A stretch of DNA of 64,000 bases from Luteolibacter arcticus (lineage in GTDB: Bacteria > Verrucomicrobiota > Verrucomicrobiia > Verrucomicrobiales > Akkermansiaceae). How positions within the stretch are numbered: position 1 is the first letter of the stretch; each line of letters begins with the position of its first letter. Shown one piece after another: positions 34,670 to 43,366 of the stretch. Both the position numbers and the translations under genes were made by a program. The DNA lies in the NCBI RefSeq assembly GCF_025950235.1, contig NZ_JAPDDT010000006.1, positions 310,001 to 374,000 of the forward strand, in the 5' to 3' direction. Under the pieces are notes generated by a model. The model did not search any database, was not told where the DNA came from, and saw nothing but the letters and a program-made list of their open reading frames with translations.

Positions 34670-35089
34670 ATGCTCCGTCCTACCCATATCGCCGAGACCG
34701 TGCTTTACGTGGACGACCTCGATCGCGCCGTTGGCTTCTACACCGTCCTCTTTGGTTCGCCGGCGCTGCGTCGTGACGAACACTTTTGCGCGCTCGGTAT
34801 CGCGGAAGATCAGGTGCTGCTGTTGTTCGTGCGTGGGAACTCGCTGCAACCGTCGCATGTCGAGGGCGGAGTGATTCCCGCGCATGATGGTGCGGGACCT
34901 TTGCATGTGGCTTTCGGGATCGGAAGAGACGACGTTGGCCTGTGGGAAAGCCGATTGGAAGAGCAGGGGATTCCAATCGAGAGCCGCGTCAACTGGCCCG
35001 CCGGTGCCGTCAGCCTCTACTTCCGCGATCCAGACGACCACGCCGTTGAACTGATCACCCCGGGACTCTGGCAGATGGGGAATGCGTGA
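34670..35089 (+). CDS. VOC superfamily (glyoxalase/dioxygenase-fold) protein
   Basis: A 139-residue protein with two beta-alpha-beta-beta-beta halves: HIAETVLYVDDLDRAVGFYT and HVAFGIGRDDVGLWESRLEE, ending YFRDPDDHAVELITPGLW. Metal ligand candidates are His (HIAETV), His (LHVAFG) and Glu (HAVELIT). Glyoxalase-like fold; substrate unknown. Confidence 0.85.
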   Translation: MLRPTHIAETVLYVDDLDRAVGFYTVLFGSPALRRDEHFCALGIAEDQVLLLFVRGNSLQPSHVEGGVIPAHDGAGPLHVAFGIGRDDVGLWESRLEEQGIPIESRVNWPAGAVSLYFRDPDDHAVELITPGLWQMGNA

Positions 35090-35104
35090 TGGCTGGATAT
35101 CTCG

Positions 35105-35896
35105 TCATGCCTCGCTGCCGAGGATGATCAGGCCGATGAAGCCCGCGACGAATCCGAGGAGCAAGAGCCACCGCCACCATTCAACCGGTTGATGGCTGAC
35201 GGTGAAGTTCCCGGATTGATCCCACGAAGTGATCCCCTGGCCGGTCAGGCGACTGTAGGAGTAGATGTTCGTGACGAGAGCGATGATCGGAATTCCGAGC
35301 CCTTGACCGGCAATCCACACCGAGAGCGTGCGGCGGAATCCTTGGACGTAGCTCAGCTTGGACCCGTCCTTGTTTCTCACCCGCACTTTCAGGAGGGCCT
35401 TGAATGGAGTTGCTCCAAAGATTGTCAACAGCAAGGGCTCGTAGAAGGCATAGGCGAAGATCAGAATGACCGTGGAGAGAGTGTCATTCATCTCGATGAG
35501 TTCCGGTGCCACGATTGCAGCCCCGATGATGAAAATCACGCAGAAGGTCAGGAAGTCGAAGATCCGCGCCCAATAACGCACCCACGGCCGGATTTGGGGT
35601 CCCTCGGGAACATACGAGCCTGAGGCATGCGCGCTCCAGTCCACGCCGCTCAGCGGCGCGGCGGTCGGCGGTGCGTAGGGCGAGAAAGCGGAGTCGTCGC
35701 GCCCGACCGTCGTCTGGGGGACGGGAGCGGGAATGTTGAGCTCAGCCACCGAGTTCGCCGGCTTCCAATCGGTCATGCCCTCGCACCACACCAAGGCACC
35801 GGGGTCCAGGGTGCCGGCGGCAAACTTGGTCTGCAGGTCTTCCTTGGAAATCGGTCCGCGCTGTTCTCCCGCCTCGCCGTAATACCACCCGTTCAT
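35105..35896 (-). CDS. GYF_2 + RDD family membrane protein
   Basis: A 263-residue protein. Residues 1-50 are a GYF_2/DUF4339 domain (WYYGEAGEQRGPISKEDLQT, LVWCEGMTDWKPA). A proline-rich linker follows, then an RDD domain with three to four helices (YWARIFDFLTFCVIFIIGAA, YAFYEPLLLTIFGATPFK, LLKVRVRNKDGSKLSYVQGF). It is a common Verrucomicrobiota combination of unknown function, possibly ion or osmolyte transport. Confidence 0.85.
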   Translation of the reverse strand: MNGWYYGEAGEQRGPISKEDLQTKFAAGTLDPGALVWCEGMTDWKPANSVAELNIPAPVPQTTVGRDDSAFSPYAPPTAAPLSGVDWSAHASGSYVPEGPQIRPWVRYWARIFDFLTFCVIFIIGAAIVAPELIEMNDTLSTVILIFAYAFYEPLLLTIFGATPFKALLKVRVRNKDGSKLSYVQGFRRTLSVWIAGQGLGIPIIALVTNIYSYSRLTGQGITSWDQSGNFTVSHQPVEWWRWLLLLGFVAGFIGLIILGSEA

Positions 35897-36059
35897 GCCG
35901 CCGATCCTTGCGGAATTCGGCGAGCCGAGCCAAGTATTACCTTATCTCCGTGATCGGGATTTCCCGAGGTAGAGATTGGCATCATCGGCACGAGAATTGT
36001 CCTGATGCTCCGCGCCCGTTCGTCGTAGAGATGAATACCTACCAACCCACGAACCAACC

Positions 36060-36527
36060 ATGTCCACCGACACCACCACCACCAATACCGTTCGTTTCCA
36101 TCGTGTGCTCCGTGCCAAGCCCGAGCGGGTTTATCGCGCCTTCATCGATCCGGATGCGATGGCGAAGTGGCTGCCGCCGCACGGCTTCACCGGCAAGGTC
36201 CATTCCATGGATGCCACTGTGGGCGGCGTCTACCGGATGTCCTTCACCAATTTCGGCACGGGAAGTAGCCACGCCTTCGGCGGGAAGTATCTCGAACTCA
36301 AGCCGAACGAGCGAATCCGCTATGATGACCAGTTCGAGGATCCGAAGCTGCCCGGCACCATGATCACCACCGTCGATCTGCGCGAGGTCTTCTGCGGCAC
36401 GGAGATCAACATCGTCCAGGAAGGCATTCCCGCCATGATCCCAGCCGAGGCCTGTTACATGGGTTGGCAGGAGTCGCTCGCGCTGCTGGCCCTGCTGGTC
36501 GAGCCGGAGATTCCTGATCAGATGTAA
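36060..36527 (+). CDS. SRPBCC (AHSA1-like) family protein
   Basis: A 155-residue protein of the START/SRPBCC fold: RVLRAKPERVYRAFIDPDAM, AKWLPPHGFTGKVHSMDA and a C-terminal helix CYMGWQESLALLALLVEPEI. It resembles AHSA1-type proteins that often neighbour AraC/ArsR regulators. Monocistronic; binding partner unknown. Confidence 0.88.
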   Translation: MSTDTTTTNTVRFHRVLRAKPERVYRAFIDPDAMAKWLPPHGFTGKVHSMDATVGGVYRMSFTNFGTGSSHAFGGKYLELKPNERIRYDDQFEDPKLPGTMITTVDLREVFCGTEINIVQEGIPAMIPAEACYMGWQESLALLALLVEPEIPDQM

Positions 36528-36546
36528 GGAGCCGCGAAGAAGGCAG

Positions 36547-36966
36547 TCACTCCACGGCGTCGAGCAACCAGACTCCGTCGACTTTCACGAGCTTGGCCGT
36601 CACCTTGTGCTTTTCGCTTCCGAAAGTGGTGGTGAGCACGACTGAGGCGGCTGCGTCCCTGATCTCGGGTTTCTCCGCCTTGAAGGGCTTGGTCGGCACG
36701 TCCTGGGCATTGAGCACCGGATCGGCGTCGACCTCCTCGGCGTTCATGGCCTTGTCGTAGGCTTTCTTGAACTTCGGCGTGACCAGCTTCGACTTCGCCA
36801 CCCACACCTTGGTGTCTTTGTTCGCTTCGACCTCGGCGACGTAGCCGGCGTAGAACTTTTCCGCCACTTGGCCGGGGCCATCGGCGGCGGCCTCCGCGGC
36901 GGAGGAGGGAAGCATCGTGAACAGCGAAACGATGGCGGCGAGCAGGAGGCGGAGCGTTTTCATCAT
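36547..36966 (-). CDS. Secreted hypothetical protein (DUF3828-like)
   Basis: A 139-residue protein with a signal peptide (MMKTLRLLLAAIVSLFTMLP...SAA). The mature part, about 115 residues, ends VKVDGVWLLDAVE, which is typical of small NTF2/DUF3828-like secreted domains. Assignment to DUF3828 is tentative. Confidence 0.6.
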   Translation of the reverse strand: MMKTLRLLLAAIVSLFTMLPSSAAEAAADGPGQVAEKFYAGYVAEVEANKDTKVWVAKSKLVTPKFKKAYDKAMNAEEVDADPVLNAQDVPTKPFKAEKPEIRDAAASVVLTTTFGSEKHKVTAKLVKVDGVWLLDAVE

Positions 36967-37044
36967 CCTCAGAATGCTCCTGCCGCCAAGGGGGCGTCAA
37001 TCCGCGCTTGTGCCGCCCCCGTGGACAGGTCTTGTTCGGCCGCC

Positions 37045-37386
37045 ATGGCCGACACGACGACCTGCCCGCTCTGCGAGATGACCGAGATCCTCACCACGGA
37101 TCTCCATCACGAATGCCTGACCTGTGGCCACGAGTGGGACGATGCCCCGGCGGAAGAAACGGCTGCGACCCGTGTGGTCAAGGATGCGTATGGCAATGTC
37201 CTCGCCGATGGAGATGTGGTCGCCATGATCAAGGACCTCAAGCTCGGTGGCACCTCGCAGGTGCTGAAGACCGGCACCAAGTCGAAGCCGATCCGGCTGG
37301 TCGATGGCGACCATGAGATCGCCTGCCGCATGGACGGCATGTCGATCGCGCTGAAGGCGATGTATGTGAAGAAGGTGGTGGATTAG
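37045..37386 (+). CDS. yjdM: PhnA/YjdM-type zinc-ribbon protein
   Basis: A 113-residue protein. The N-terminal zinc ribbon has two CxxC pairs (CPLCEMTEIL and CLTCGHEW), followed by the PhnA C-terminal fold (VVKDAYGNVLADGDVVAMIK, LKVGG-type and CRMDGMSIALKAMYVKKV). Despite the phn name, this family is not part of C-P lyase. The start at 37045 (MADTTTCPLC) is chosen over the open upstream frame because it begins the family domain. Confidence 0.9.
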   Translation: MADTTTCPLCEMTEILTTDLHHECLTCGHEWDDAPAEETAATRVVKDAYGNVLADGDVVAMIKDLKLGGTSQVLKTGTKSKPIRLVDGDHEIACRMDGMSIALKAMYVKKVVD

Positions 37387-37404
37387 TTTTTCCTTCACGC
37401 AATC

Positions 37405-38262
37405 ATGGATTACTGGCTGGAAGAACGGCAGCGCTTGGAGCAGGAACTCGGCGAGCGCATCACGCTCGATGCGCTCACCGGGCCGAATGGCCTCGACCGC
37501 GAACCGTGGCGGGACGATGCCGGCGGTGAGGCGGGCTGGTTGATCGCCCAGCGGAAAAAGGGCCACCGGCATTCCGCCGATGACGTGCTCACCGCGTGGT
37601 ATGCGCTGCAGGTCTCGCCGAAGGTAAGCGAGCATCTTGATCTCGGCACCGGTATCGGTACCGTCGGCCTGCTGACGCTGTGGGGCATGGGGCCAGAGGC
37701 GCGGCTGACCTGTGTCGAAGCGCAGGAGATCAGCTACCGGCTACTCCAGTCGAACCTCGATGCCAATGGCCTTCGCCATCGCGTGGACTGTTCCCACGGC
37801 GACCTGCGGGACCTGGTGCTGGAGAAGAAGTTTCCATTGATCACCGGCAGTCCGCCGTATTTCCCGACGAGTGCCGGCGTGGTGCCACAGGACTCGCAGA
37901 AGGCCCATGCCCGCTTTGAGTTGCGCGGCGATGTCTCGGACTATGCCAAGGCCGCCGTGAAGCATCTCGCGCCCGGTGGCTGGTTTGTCCTGTGCTTTCC
38001 CTCGCCGCAGAAGCAGCGCGCGCTCGATGGCATCGCGGCCGCCGGGCTTGCCGTGGTGAAGCTGCGCGATGTGATCCCGCGGGAAACCTTGCCAGCCTTG
38101 TTCACGCTGTTCGCCTGCCGGCATCGCGATGAAGTCGATAAGCCGATGCTCGTCGAAGAGCCGCTTATCGTGCGCGAGGAAAGCGGCCGTCTAACAGCCT
38201 CGATGGCGGCAGTGCGGCGTGGCTTCGGTTTCTCCGATGGCATCGCTCACGGTGGACACTGA
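37405..38262 (+). CDS. SAM-dependent methyltransferase (TrmN6/RsmC-like)
   Basis: A 285-residue methyltransferase. SAM motif I is LDLGTGIGTVGLL, the acidic loop is TCVEAQEISYRL, and the catalytic motif GSPPYFP replaces the usual NPPY of N6-adenine enzymes. The length and layout resemble tRNA1(Val) A37-N6 methyltransferase (TrmN6/YfiC). The start codon is 18 bp after the PhnA-like gene, so the two may be co-transcribed. Confidence 0.8.
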   Translation: MDYWLEERQRLEQELGERITLDALTGPNGLDREPWRDDAGGEAGWLIAQRKKGHRHSADDVLTAWYALQVSPKVSEHLDLGTGIGTVGLLTLWGMGPEARLTCVEAQEISYRLLQSNLDANGLRHRVDCSHGDLRDLVLEKKFPLITGSPPYFPTSAGVVPQDSQKAHARFELRGDVSDYAKAAVKHLAPGGWFVLCFPSPQKQRALDGIAAAGLAVVKLRDVIPRETLPALFTLFACRHRDEVDKPMLVEEPLIVREESGRLTASMAAVRRGFGFSDGIAHGGH

Positions 38263-38269
38263 GATTTGC

Positions 38270-38500
38270 TCAGGCGCTGTCTTCGCTCTTCGTGCCCTTC
38301 AGGAGAGCATGGATGGCCATCGCATGGCCGTGTCCCATCTGGAAATCCTCTTTCAACCACAGGACGATATCGCCCGCTTTGACGCCGGCAGCTAGCTGCC
38401 CGTTGTGGGTGAATCCTTTTTCTTCCGCGAGCGCCCGGAAGTCGGCAGGGGATTTGCCGGTGTTGACCTCGATGTTCCGAAGGTAGGATTGGTAGGACAT
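38270..38500 (-). CDS. DUF4287 domain-containing protein
   Basis: A 76-residue protein matching DUF4287: YLRNIEVNTGKSPADFRALA, FTHNGQLAAGVKAGDIVLWL and KEDFQMGHGHAMAIHALLKG. This small cytosolic family often accompanies DUF5655/DUF1801 proteins. Function unknown. Confidence 0.85.
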   Translation of the reverse strand: MSYQSYLRNIEVNTGKSPADFRALAEEKGFTHNGQLAAGVKAGDIVLWLKEDFQMGHGHAMAIHALLKGTKSEDSA

Positions 38501-38528
38501 GGATGATGGTTTGTCAGAGTGAGTGTGC

Positions 38529-38951
38529 TCACGGCCGCTTTAACATCCAGCCGGCAATGCTCGGATACCGAAGCAACAGTCCCAGCCAAGCCAGCACGCC
38601 GAATCCCACGGCAAAAACGACGGGGAATGAACCGGTCCGCTGGAGAACGTGCGTCGCCGCCGCCCCGCCGAGATAGCCCGTCAAAAGAACGGCGCCCAGG
38701 ATGGAGGTTCTCGGGACCACGTAGAAGGCCGTGCAAACGAGCAGCAGCAGGCCGATGCCGTTGGCCATCTCCGGACTGATTCCCATTTTCTGGCAGGCCT
38801 CCATTACCGGCTTTACCCGCAGCACCTTGGTGATCCCGTCGAAGGCTAGGAACAGCACGACAAGGGATTTGATGACAGTGGCGGTTCTCGGCATCGCCTT
38901 GAATGCCGGGGCACCTTGGCCCGAGAGTTGGGGAATTGAGTCCTGATTCAT
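38529..38951 (-). CDS. DoxX-like membrane protein
   Basis: A 140-residue protein with four helices (VVLFLAFDGITKVLRV, ANGIGLLLLVCTAFYVVP, ILGAVLLTGYLGGAAATHVL and VFAVGFGVLAWLGLLLRYP), matching DoxX-like family members. The start at 38951 (MNQDSIPQL) is chosen; a GTG at 38963 is possible. It lies 24 bp downstream of the disrupted AraC gene on the same strand, and AraC-DoxX pairs are common. Confidence 0.82.
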   Translation of the reverse strand: MNQDSIPQLSGQGAPAFKAMPRTATVIKSLVVLFLAFDGITKVLRVKPVMEACQKMGISPEMANGIGLLLLVCTAFYVVPRTSILGAVLLTGYLGGAAATHVLQRTGSFPVVFAVGFGVLAWLGLLLRYPSIAGWMLKRP

Positions 38952-38975
38952 GATCACCACCACCCCTATAGCGGA

Positions 38976-39746
38976 CTAGGCACGATCCCTATTGTATAAA
39001 AGCGACAGTTGTTCCTGCTCCCGCGCGATCCGGGCCGGGCTCAGTCCCACGAACCTCTTCAACGAGCGGGTGAGATGCGCTTGGTCGTAGTAGCCGGCTT
39101 CGTGAACCACATCGAGGATGGGCGCTCCTTGCTTCAAGCTCAACGTCGCCTGTCGCGCCCGTTCGATCTGGTGGATCGCGCCGCAAGTCAGCCCGGTGAT
39201 CCGGAGAACGCGCCGCTGTTCGGTCCGAGTGGTGATATCCTGGAGCTCTCCGCGGATGGCAGCCTTCACAATGCGATCTTCCTGGACCACTCCTCGCCGC
39301 ACTAGGCGCTCCACGAACGTCTCAACGTTTTCGAAGGTCGGAATTTCCCATGACGATCCGTCCAGCCAGAACGATTTCCCGGTGGCATTCGGCAGGATGA
39401 CGTCGTTGCGGTCCCGAAGTTCGTCGCAGCGGATCTGCGGCATGAATGTGCCCACCTTGAAGCGCACTCCGAATCACTCGCCATTCGCAGGCAGGTCTGC
39501 CATGGTGGCCATAGTTTCTGGTCCATGGACGACGACCGTGGTTTCGCCATTCATCCGGAAGAAAACCAAATCCCAGTCGCACGTCGCAATGGAGTGGAAG
39601 ACCCCCGGGCGATCACTGTGGCTCCGCCAGATCCTCTCGATGAAAGGAGAGTCGGATGGGCGATCCTCGAACGTGATCAGCATTTCATTTCCATGCTCCC
39701 GGGCAGCAGTGGCGTCAAGGACATGAAGACGGGACGCACCCGACAA
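38976..39746 (-). pseudogene. AraC family regulator interrupted by an in-frame TGA
   Basis: Two same-frame segments make one AraC regulator. 39477-39746 encodes the N-terminal part (DRPSDSPFIERIWRSHSDRP, ending LPANGE). After a TGA at about 39474-39476, 38976-39467 continues with GVRFKVGTFMPQIRCDELRD and the HTH (GAPILDVVHEAGYYDQAHLT). In intact relatives the sequence runs through this point without a gap, so the TGA replaces one sense codon. A GTG just after the stop could restart translation of the DNA-binding half. There is no SECIS-like context, so this is a nonsense mutation or sequencing error. It lies upstream of the DoxX gene. Confidence 0.75.
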
Positions 39747-39763
39747 TCGCCCGTGCTATGCGG

Positions 39764-40225
39764 TCATTCCTTGGGCGGCCACACCACACCGTCCAATTCC
39801 TCAGGCAACTGGGTCGGATCCTGTGGATAGATCAGCGAGAGATCCATGTCCGAGAGCGAGCCCTTGAGAAACTCCATCTCCTCCGGCGCGCCGATGATCA
39901 ACCACAGCACCTCTTCATCGCGATCATTGAAGACCTGGCGCAATTGGTCCGGCCCGACCAGCACGCCGCCGTGTTTCGGCACGGTCACGGTGTCCCCACC
40001 GATCCGGATGCGGCCGGTGCCTTCGAGCACGAAGTAGAACTCCTCCGCTCGGATGTGCTTGTGCAGGGTGTTCGCGCTCTGCGGGGGCATCCGCCACAGC
40101 CGTGCGCCCATGTTTTCGCTTCCCGTCCGCTCGAGGAAATCGGCGTTGGGAATTTTCATCAGGTTCGACGGTCGCCAATGGAGGTCGTCCGGAGTGATGA
40201 GCTGATAGCCGGAGAAGGTCTTCAT
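39764..40225 (-). CDS. Cupin domain-containing protein
   Basis: A 153-residue single-domain cupin. Motif 1 is HKHIRAEEFYFVLEGTGRIR (two His and a Glu as metal ligands) and motif 2 is VLVGPDQLRQVFNDRDEEVL. The start at 40225 (MKTFSGYQLI) is chosen; the frame is open further upstream only because of the antisense LysR remnant. Substrate unknown. Confidence 0.85.
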   Translation of the reverse strand: MKTFSGYQLITPDDLHWRPSNLMKIPNADFLERTGSENMGARLWRMPPQSANTLHKHIRAEEFYFVLEGTGRIRIGGDTVTVPKHGGVLVGPDQLRQVFNDRDEEVLWLIIGAPEEMEFLKGSLSDMDLSLIYPQDPTQLPEELDGVVWPPKE

Positions 40226-40513
40226 GAGGGATTGCCATGAGCTAATCCCTTCCGTCGTTTCCGGCAAGGTCCTAGCTGGCTTGCGACGACTTGAAGCTGC
40301 GCGCACCGGGCTCGGCATCGCGGTCCAGCCGCATTGGCCATCCTCGAAGACCTCGAGGCGGGACGCCTTGTTCGCGTGCTGCTGTCGTGGCGGCCGAAGG
40401 ATCTGCCCGTGCACGTCGTCTATGCCGGCCACCGCCTGCTACCGACCCGCGCAAGGGCCTTCGTAGACTTCGCGGTCGAGTTCATGAAGCAGGAGCTGGC
40501 GGCGGGAGGGTGA
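40225..40513 (+). pseudogene. LysR family regulator remnant (C-terminal end, frameshifted)
   Basis: From about 40266 one frame reads VLAGLRRLEAARTGLGIAVQ then PHW, the typical end of a LysR effector domain. Near 40340 the match shifts frame and continues AILEDLEAGRLVRVLLSW, then LPVHVVYAGHRLLPTRARAF up to the TGA at 40511-40513. The N-terminal HTH and most of the effector domain are missing. It is a truncated, frameshifted relic. Confidence 0.65.
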
Positions 40514-40526
40514 TCCCCTCATCGCT

Positions 40527-40994
40527 TCACGCTCCCCACTCCGACCATGGCTGCCGGGCGAGGCTGGCATTGTAATACCGAGGGTCGTCGGAGACCTCGC
40601 CACCGAGCCACTCCGGGTGATCGAATTCCTCGTCTGCATCCTCCAGTTCGATCTCCGCGACCACGAGGCCTGCGTTGGCTCCGAGAAACTCGTCGACCTC
40701 CCACAGGTGCGCCCCGTGCTGGCGTTCGTGGCGAATCTTGTCCACCGGCGACGGCACGCAGAGGTCGAGCAATGCCCGCGCGTCATCCAGCGGGATGGCG
40801 TATTCGAATTCCTGCCGCGATACGCCGGAGGTGGCGCCCTTGATCGTGAGGAAGGCTTTCTCCCCGGCGATCCGCACGCGCACCGTGCGGCCGGGATCGA
40901 GGCTCAGGTAGCCTTGGCAAATCCGCATGCCGGGAGGGCCTTCGCGCCAGGCGTCGGAGGTGACCAGGAACTTGCGCTCGGTTTCAGTGGCCAT
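40527..40994 (-). CDS. CYTH domain protein (inorganic triphosphatase-like)
   Basis: A 155-residue single-domain protein. The CYTH signature ExExK is present as ETERKFLV at residues 4-11. Further conserved charged strands are VRVRIAGEKAFLTIKG, EFEYAIPLDDARALL, IRHER and LVVAEIELEDADEEF. Bacterial single-domain CYTH proteins are mostly triphosphate tunnel metalloenzymes that hydrolyse tripolyphosphate. Its start overlaps the stop of the upstream DUF2238 gene by 11 bp. Confidence 0.92.
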   Translation of the reverse strand: MATETERKFLVTSDAWREGPPGMRICQGYLSLDPGRTVRVRIAGEKAFLTIKGATSGVSRQEFEYAIPLDDARALLDLCVPSPVDKIRHERQHGAHLWEVDEFLGANAGLVVAEIELEDADEEFDHPEWLGGEVSDDPRYYNASLARQPWSEWGA

Positions 40995-41598
40995 GGAGTT
41001 TCGCGATGGATCGGTCGTGGAGGGGCTTGAAAAGGAACAAGGAGATCAGCGAACCGATTCCCGCAAGGAACATATCCATCTGGGTGTCCCAAGGGTCGCC
41101 CTGGGTACCGAGGAAGGACTCCGCTGCCTCCGCCGAGATGAGGGCGGCGGCCCATTCCACCAGCTCGTAGCAAGCGCTGAAGGCGAGGCAGAAGGAGATC
41201 ACCGTGAAGTGCAGCCAGCCGCGCCGTGCGAACACATCATTCCGGATCAGGATCTCGCTGGTCACCAGCGCGGGCACGATCCCTTGGAACAGGTGGCCGA
41301 TGCGGTCGTAGTGATTCCGCGTGAAGCCGCACCACTCCTTCATCCAGTCACCGAGTGGCGTCAGCGCATAGGTGTAGTGGCCCCCTACGAGGAGCAGCAC
41401 CATGTGCAGGGCGATCCATACGAGCACGAAGCTGGAAAACCGCCAACCTTTCCGTGCAGCAATGGCCAGCGCGATGAAGCCGATGAAGACCGGCGTCACC
41501 TCCAGCCACCACGTCACCCGGTCGTGGGGCCGCCACGCGGACCACGCGATCCATGGCAGGATGAACAGGAGCAGCAGCAGGTTCGGACGGGATGCCAT
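40984..41598 (-). CDS. DUF2238 (YjdF-like) membrane protein
   Basis: A 204-residue protein with about six helices. It has the family core LTPLGDWMKEWCGFTRNHYD, RIGHLFQGIVPALVTSEILI and CYELVEWAAALISAEAAESF, with QGDPWDTQMDMFLAGIG near the end. Function unknown. It is coupled to the CYTH gene (11-bp overlap). Confidence 0.9.
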   Translation of the reverse strand: MASRPNLLLLLFILPWIAWSAWRPHDRVTWWLEVTPVFIGFIALAIAARKGWRFSSFVLVWIALHMVLLLVGGHYTYALTPLGDWMKEWCGFTRNHYDRIGHLFQGIVPALVTSEILIRNDVFARRGWLHFTVISFCLAFSACYELVEWAAALISAEAAESFLGTQGDPWDTQMDMFLAGIGSLISLFLFKPLHDRSIAKLHGH

Positions 41599-41634
41599 CG
41601 CTCACGAGCTTTGGCATCCCGGTCGCGACGCCAA

Positions 41635-42084
41635 TCAAATTCCAATGGCTTCCGCTTGGGCCTCCGCTTTCGCCTCCGCCGCGCGGCCGAGCATGCGGTA
41701 GAGATGCGGGCAGGTGCTCGCGGTCGGCCGCACCTCGGTGGTCAGGCCGTAGTCGAGCATCGGATTGGAACGGGCGATCGCCACCGCTTCCTCCAAGCTC
41801 TCCACCGCGAGCAGCACGTAGCCGCCGACCGCTTCCTTGGCCTCGATGAAGGGCCCGTCGGTCACGGTATTGCCGCCCTCGCCGGTGATCACCACGCTCT
41901 GCTCCATCAGCGGCTGCGCCCCGAGGATCTTGCCGGCGGCGGTCAAGCGGTCGAACCACTCGTTGACCCGGCTCATTACCTGGCGCAGCTCGTCTTCCGA
42001 ATAGCCGCCTTCCGCCCAGTTAGTCTTGCGGAAAAGCAGCAGGTGGCCGGTCACTTGAGGCGGGGTCGTCATTTCGAGGCTCAT
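41635..42084 (-). CDS. YciI/DGPF family protein (1)
   Basis: A 149-residue protein of the YCII-related fold with the diagnostic TVTDGPFIEAKEAVGGYVLL motif. It is one of three such proteins in this cluster (also 42939 and 43367), all downstream of an ECF42-type sigma factor. A 171-bp space separates it from the DHFR-like gene, so it may have its own promoter. Confidence 0.9.
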   Translation of the reverse strand: MSLEMTTPPQVTGHLLLFRKTNWAEGGYSEDELRQVMSRVNEWFDRLTAAGKILGAQPLMEQSVVITGEGGNTVTDGPFIEAKEAVGGYVLLAVESLEEAVAIARSNPMLDYGLTTEVRPTASTCPHLYRMLGRAAEAKAEAQAEAIGI

Positions 42085-42255
42085 GGCGTGAAGATGGAGG
42101 TTGATTGACTGATTTCAAGACAACGACGAACGCGAGGGACCGGCGAGGACAGGCTTTTGGAAAAAATGTGCGGATTGGGCCGGACGGGGATGTAGCCCGC
42201 CGTCCTCGTGGCTTCCGCGTTCTCACGAACGCGCCTACGGTTGCCAGGCACCTCC

Positions 42256-42900
42256 TCACCCCCTCGCTATTACCAAGTGCATGGCGCCAGGGCTCGTCAC
42301 GTGTTCCGTGCATTTGTAACCGAGCTTCAAGAGATCGATTCCGGCGAAGAGGCTTTCACCGCTGCCGAGAATAACCGGTGTCACGGCGACGTGGAGCTCG
42401 TCTACCAGTCCAGCCTGAAGGTATTGCCGGATCGTCGCCGCCCCGCCACCGATGCGTATGTCCAGCCCCCCGGCCGCGGCCTTGGCTCGCTCCAGAGCGG
42501 CGTGGATGCCGTCCGTGACGAAATGAAAGGTCGTGCCGCCCTCCATCTGGATCGGTGGGCGCGGATGGTGGGTGAGCACGAAGACCGGCGTGTGATACGG
42601 CGGATCGTCACCCCACCAGCCCTTCCATTGGTCATCCGGCCACTCGCCGCGGATGGGCCCGAACATGTTGCGGCCGAGGATCCACGCGCCGAGGCGGTCC
42701 ATGCCGCGTTCGGCGAAGTCATTGTCCACGCCGGTGGTGCCGTCCTCTTCGCCTTGCATCCGTTGGAAAACGCGTGTGGGAATGAACCACTCGTGAAGAT
42801 TCATGCCGCCGATTCCCATGGGGTGATCGATGCTTTGGCTCGGGCCGGCTCCGAATCCGTCGAGAGACAATCCGAAGCAATTAACGCGTAGCTTGGACAT
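42256..42900 (-). CDS. Dihydrofolate reductase family (RibD C-terminal-like) protein
   Basis: A 214-residue reductase-fold protein: LRVNCFGLSLDGFGAGPSQS, AWILGRNMFGPIRGEW, DDPPYHTPVFVLTHH, then IGGGAATIRQYLQAGLVDEL and HVAVTPVILGSGESLF. These proteins are distinct from biosynthetic FolA and often accompany YciI and ECF42-like genes. It is in the run 43901 - 43367 - 42939 - 42256 (all minus). Confidence 0.88.
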   Translation of the reverse strand: MSKLRVNCFGLSLDGFGAGPSQSIDHPMGIGGMNLHEWFIPTRVFQRMQGEEDGTTGVDNDFAERGMDRLGAWILGRNMFGPIRGEWPDDQWKGWWGDDPPYHTPVFVLTHHPRPPIQMEGGTTFHFVTDGIHAALERAKAAAGGLDIRIGGGAATIRQYLQAGLVDELHVAVTPVILGSGESLFAGIDLLKLGYKCTEHVTSPGAMHLVIARG

Positions 42901-42938
42901 GGTGGTGTTCCTTGGTGGTAGGTGTCTTCAGCTTGCTT

Positions 42939-43337
42939 CTATTCCGCCTTGGTTTCAGCGCGTCTCTGTTCGCTCTCGCGGATCATTTCGCTGAGATCTG
43001 CGGCAGGGCGAATCTCGAACGGCCCGGCCTTCACGCCCGGGTGCTTCGACATGATCTGGATGGCGTGATTCAAATCGCGGGCTTCGAGGATCAAGATGCC
43101 GCCGATCTGTTCCTTCGTCTCGGCGTAGGGTCCATCGGTGATGGACACCTTGCCGTCTTTCCAACGCAAGGTCGCGGCCATCTGCGGCGGCTGCAATGCC
43201 TCGCCGCCGGCGAAGTGGCCCTTCTCCCGCAACTCGTCGTCATAGGTGAAGCACTCGTCCACCATCGCGTTGCGCTCGGTTTCAGAGAAGTTCTCGAATT
43301 TGTTCGGCTCGATGTAGCCGAGGCAGATGTATTTCAT
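42939..43337 (-). CDS. YciI/DGPF family protein (2)
   Basis: A 132-residue YCII-related protein: [40 protein letters not shown] and [20 protein letters not shown]. Note DGPYAETKE in place of DGPFIEAKE. It sits between the DHFR-like and the third YciI genes, with short gaps (29-38 bp), in operon order. Confidence 0.9.
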   Translation of the reverse strand: MKYICLGYIEPNKFENFSETERNAMVDECFTYDDELREKGHFAGGEALQPPQMAATLRWKDGKVSITDGPYAETKEQIGGILILEARDLNHAIQIMSKHPGVKAGPFEIRPAADLSEMIRESEQRRAETKAE

Positions 43338-43366
43338 GGTCGTTGTTCCTTTCGGTTAGGACGGTC

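Noticed and set aside
39474..39476. TGA in the AraC gene as a selenocysteine codon
   Set aside because: The family has no selenoprotein members at this position and no SECIS-like hairpin follows; nonsense mutation is simpler.
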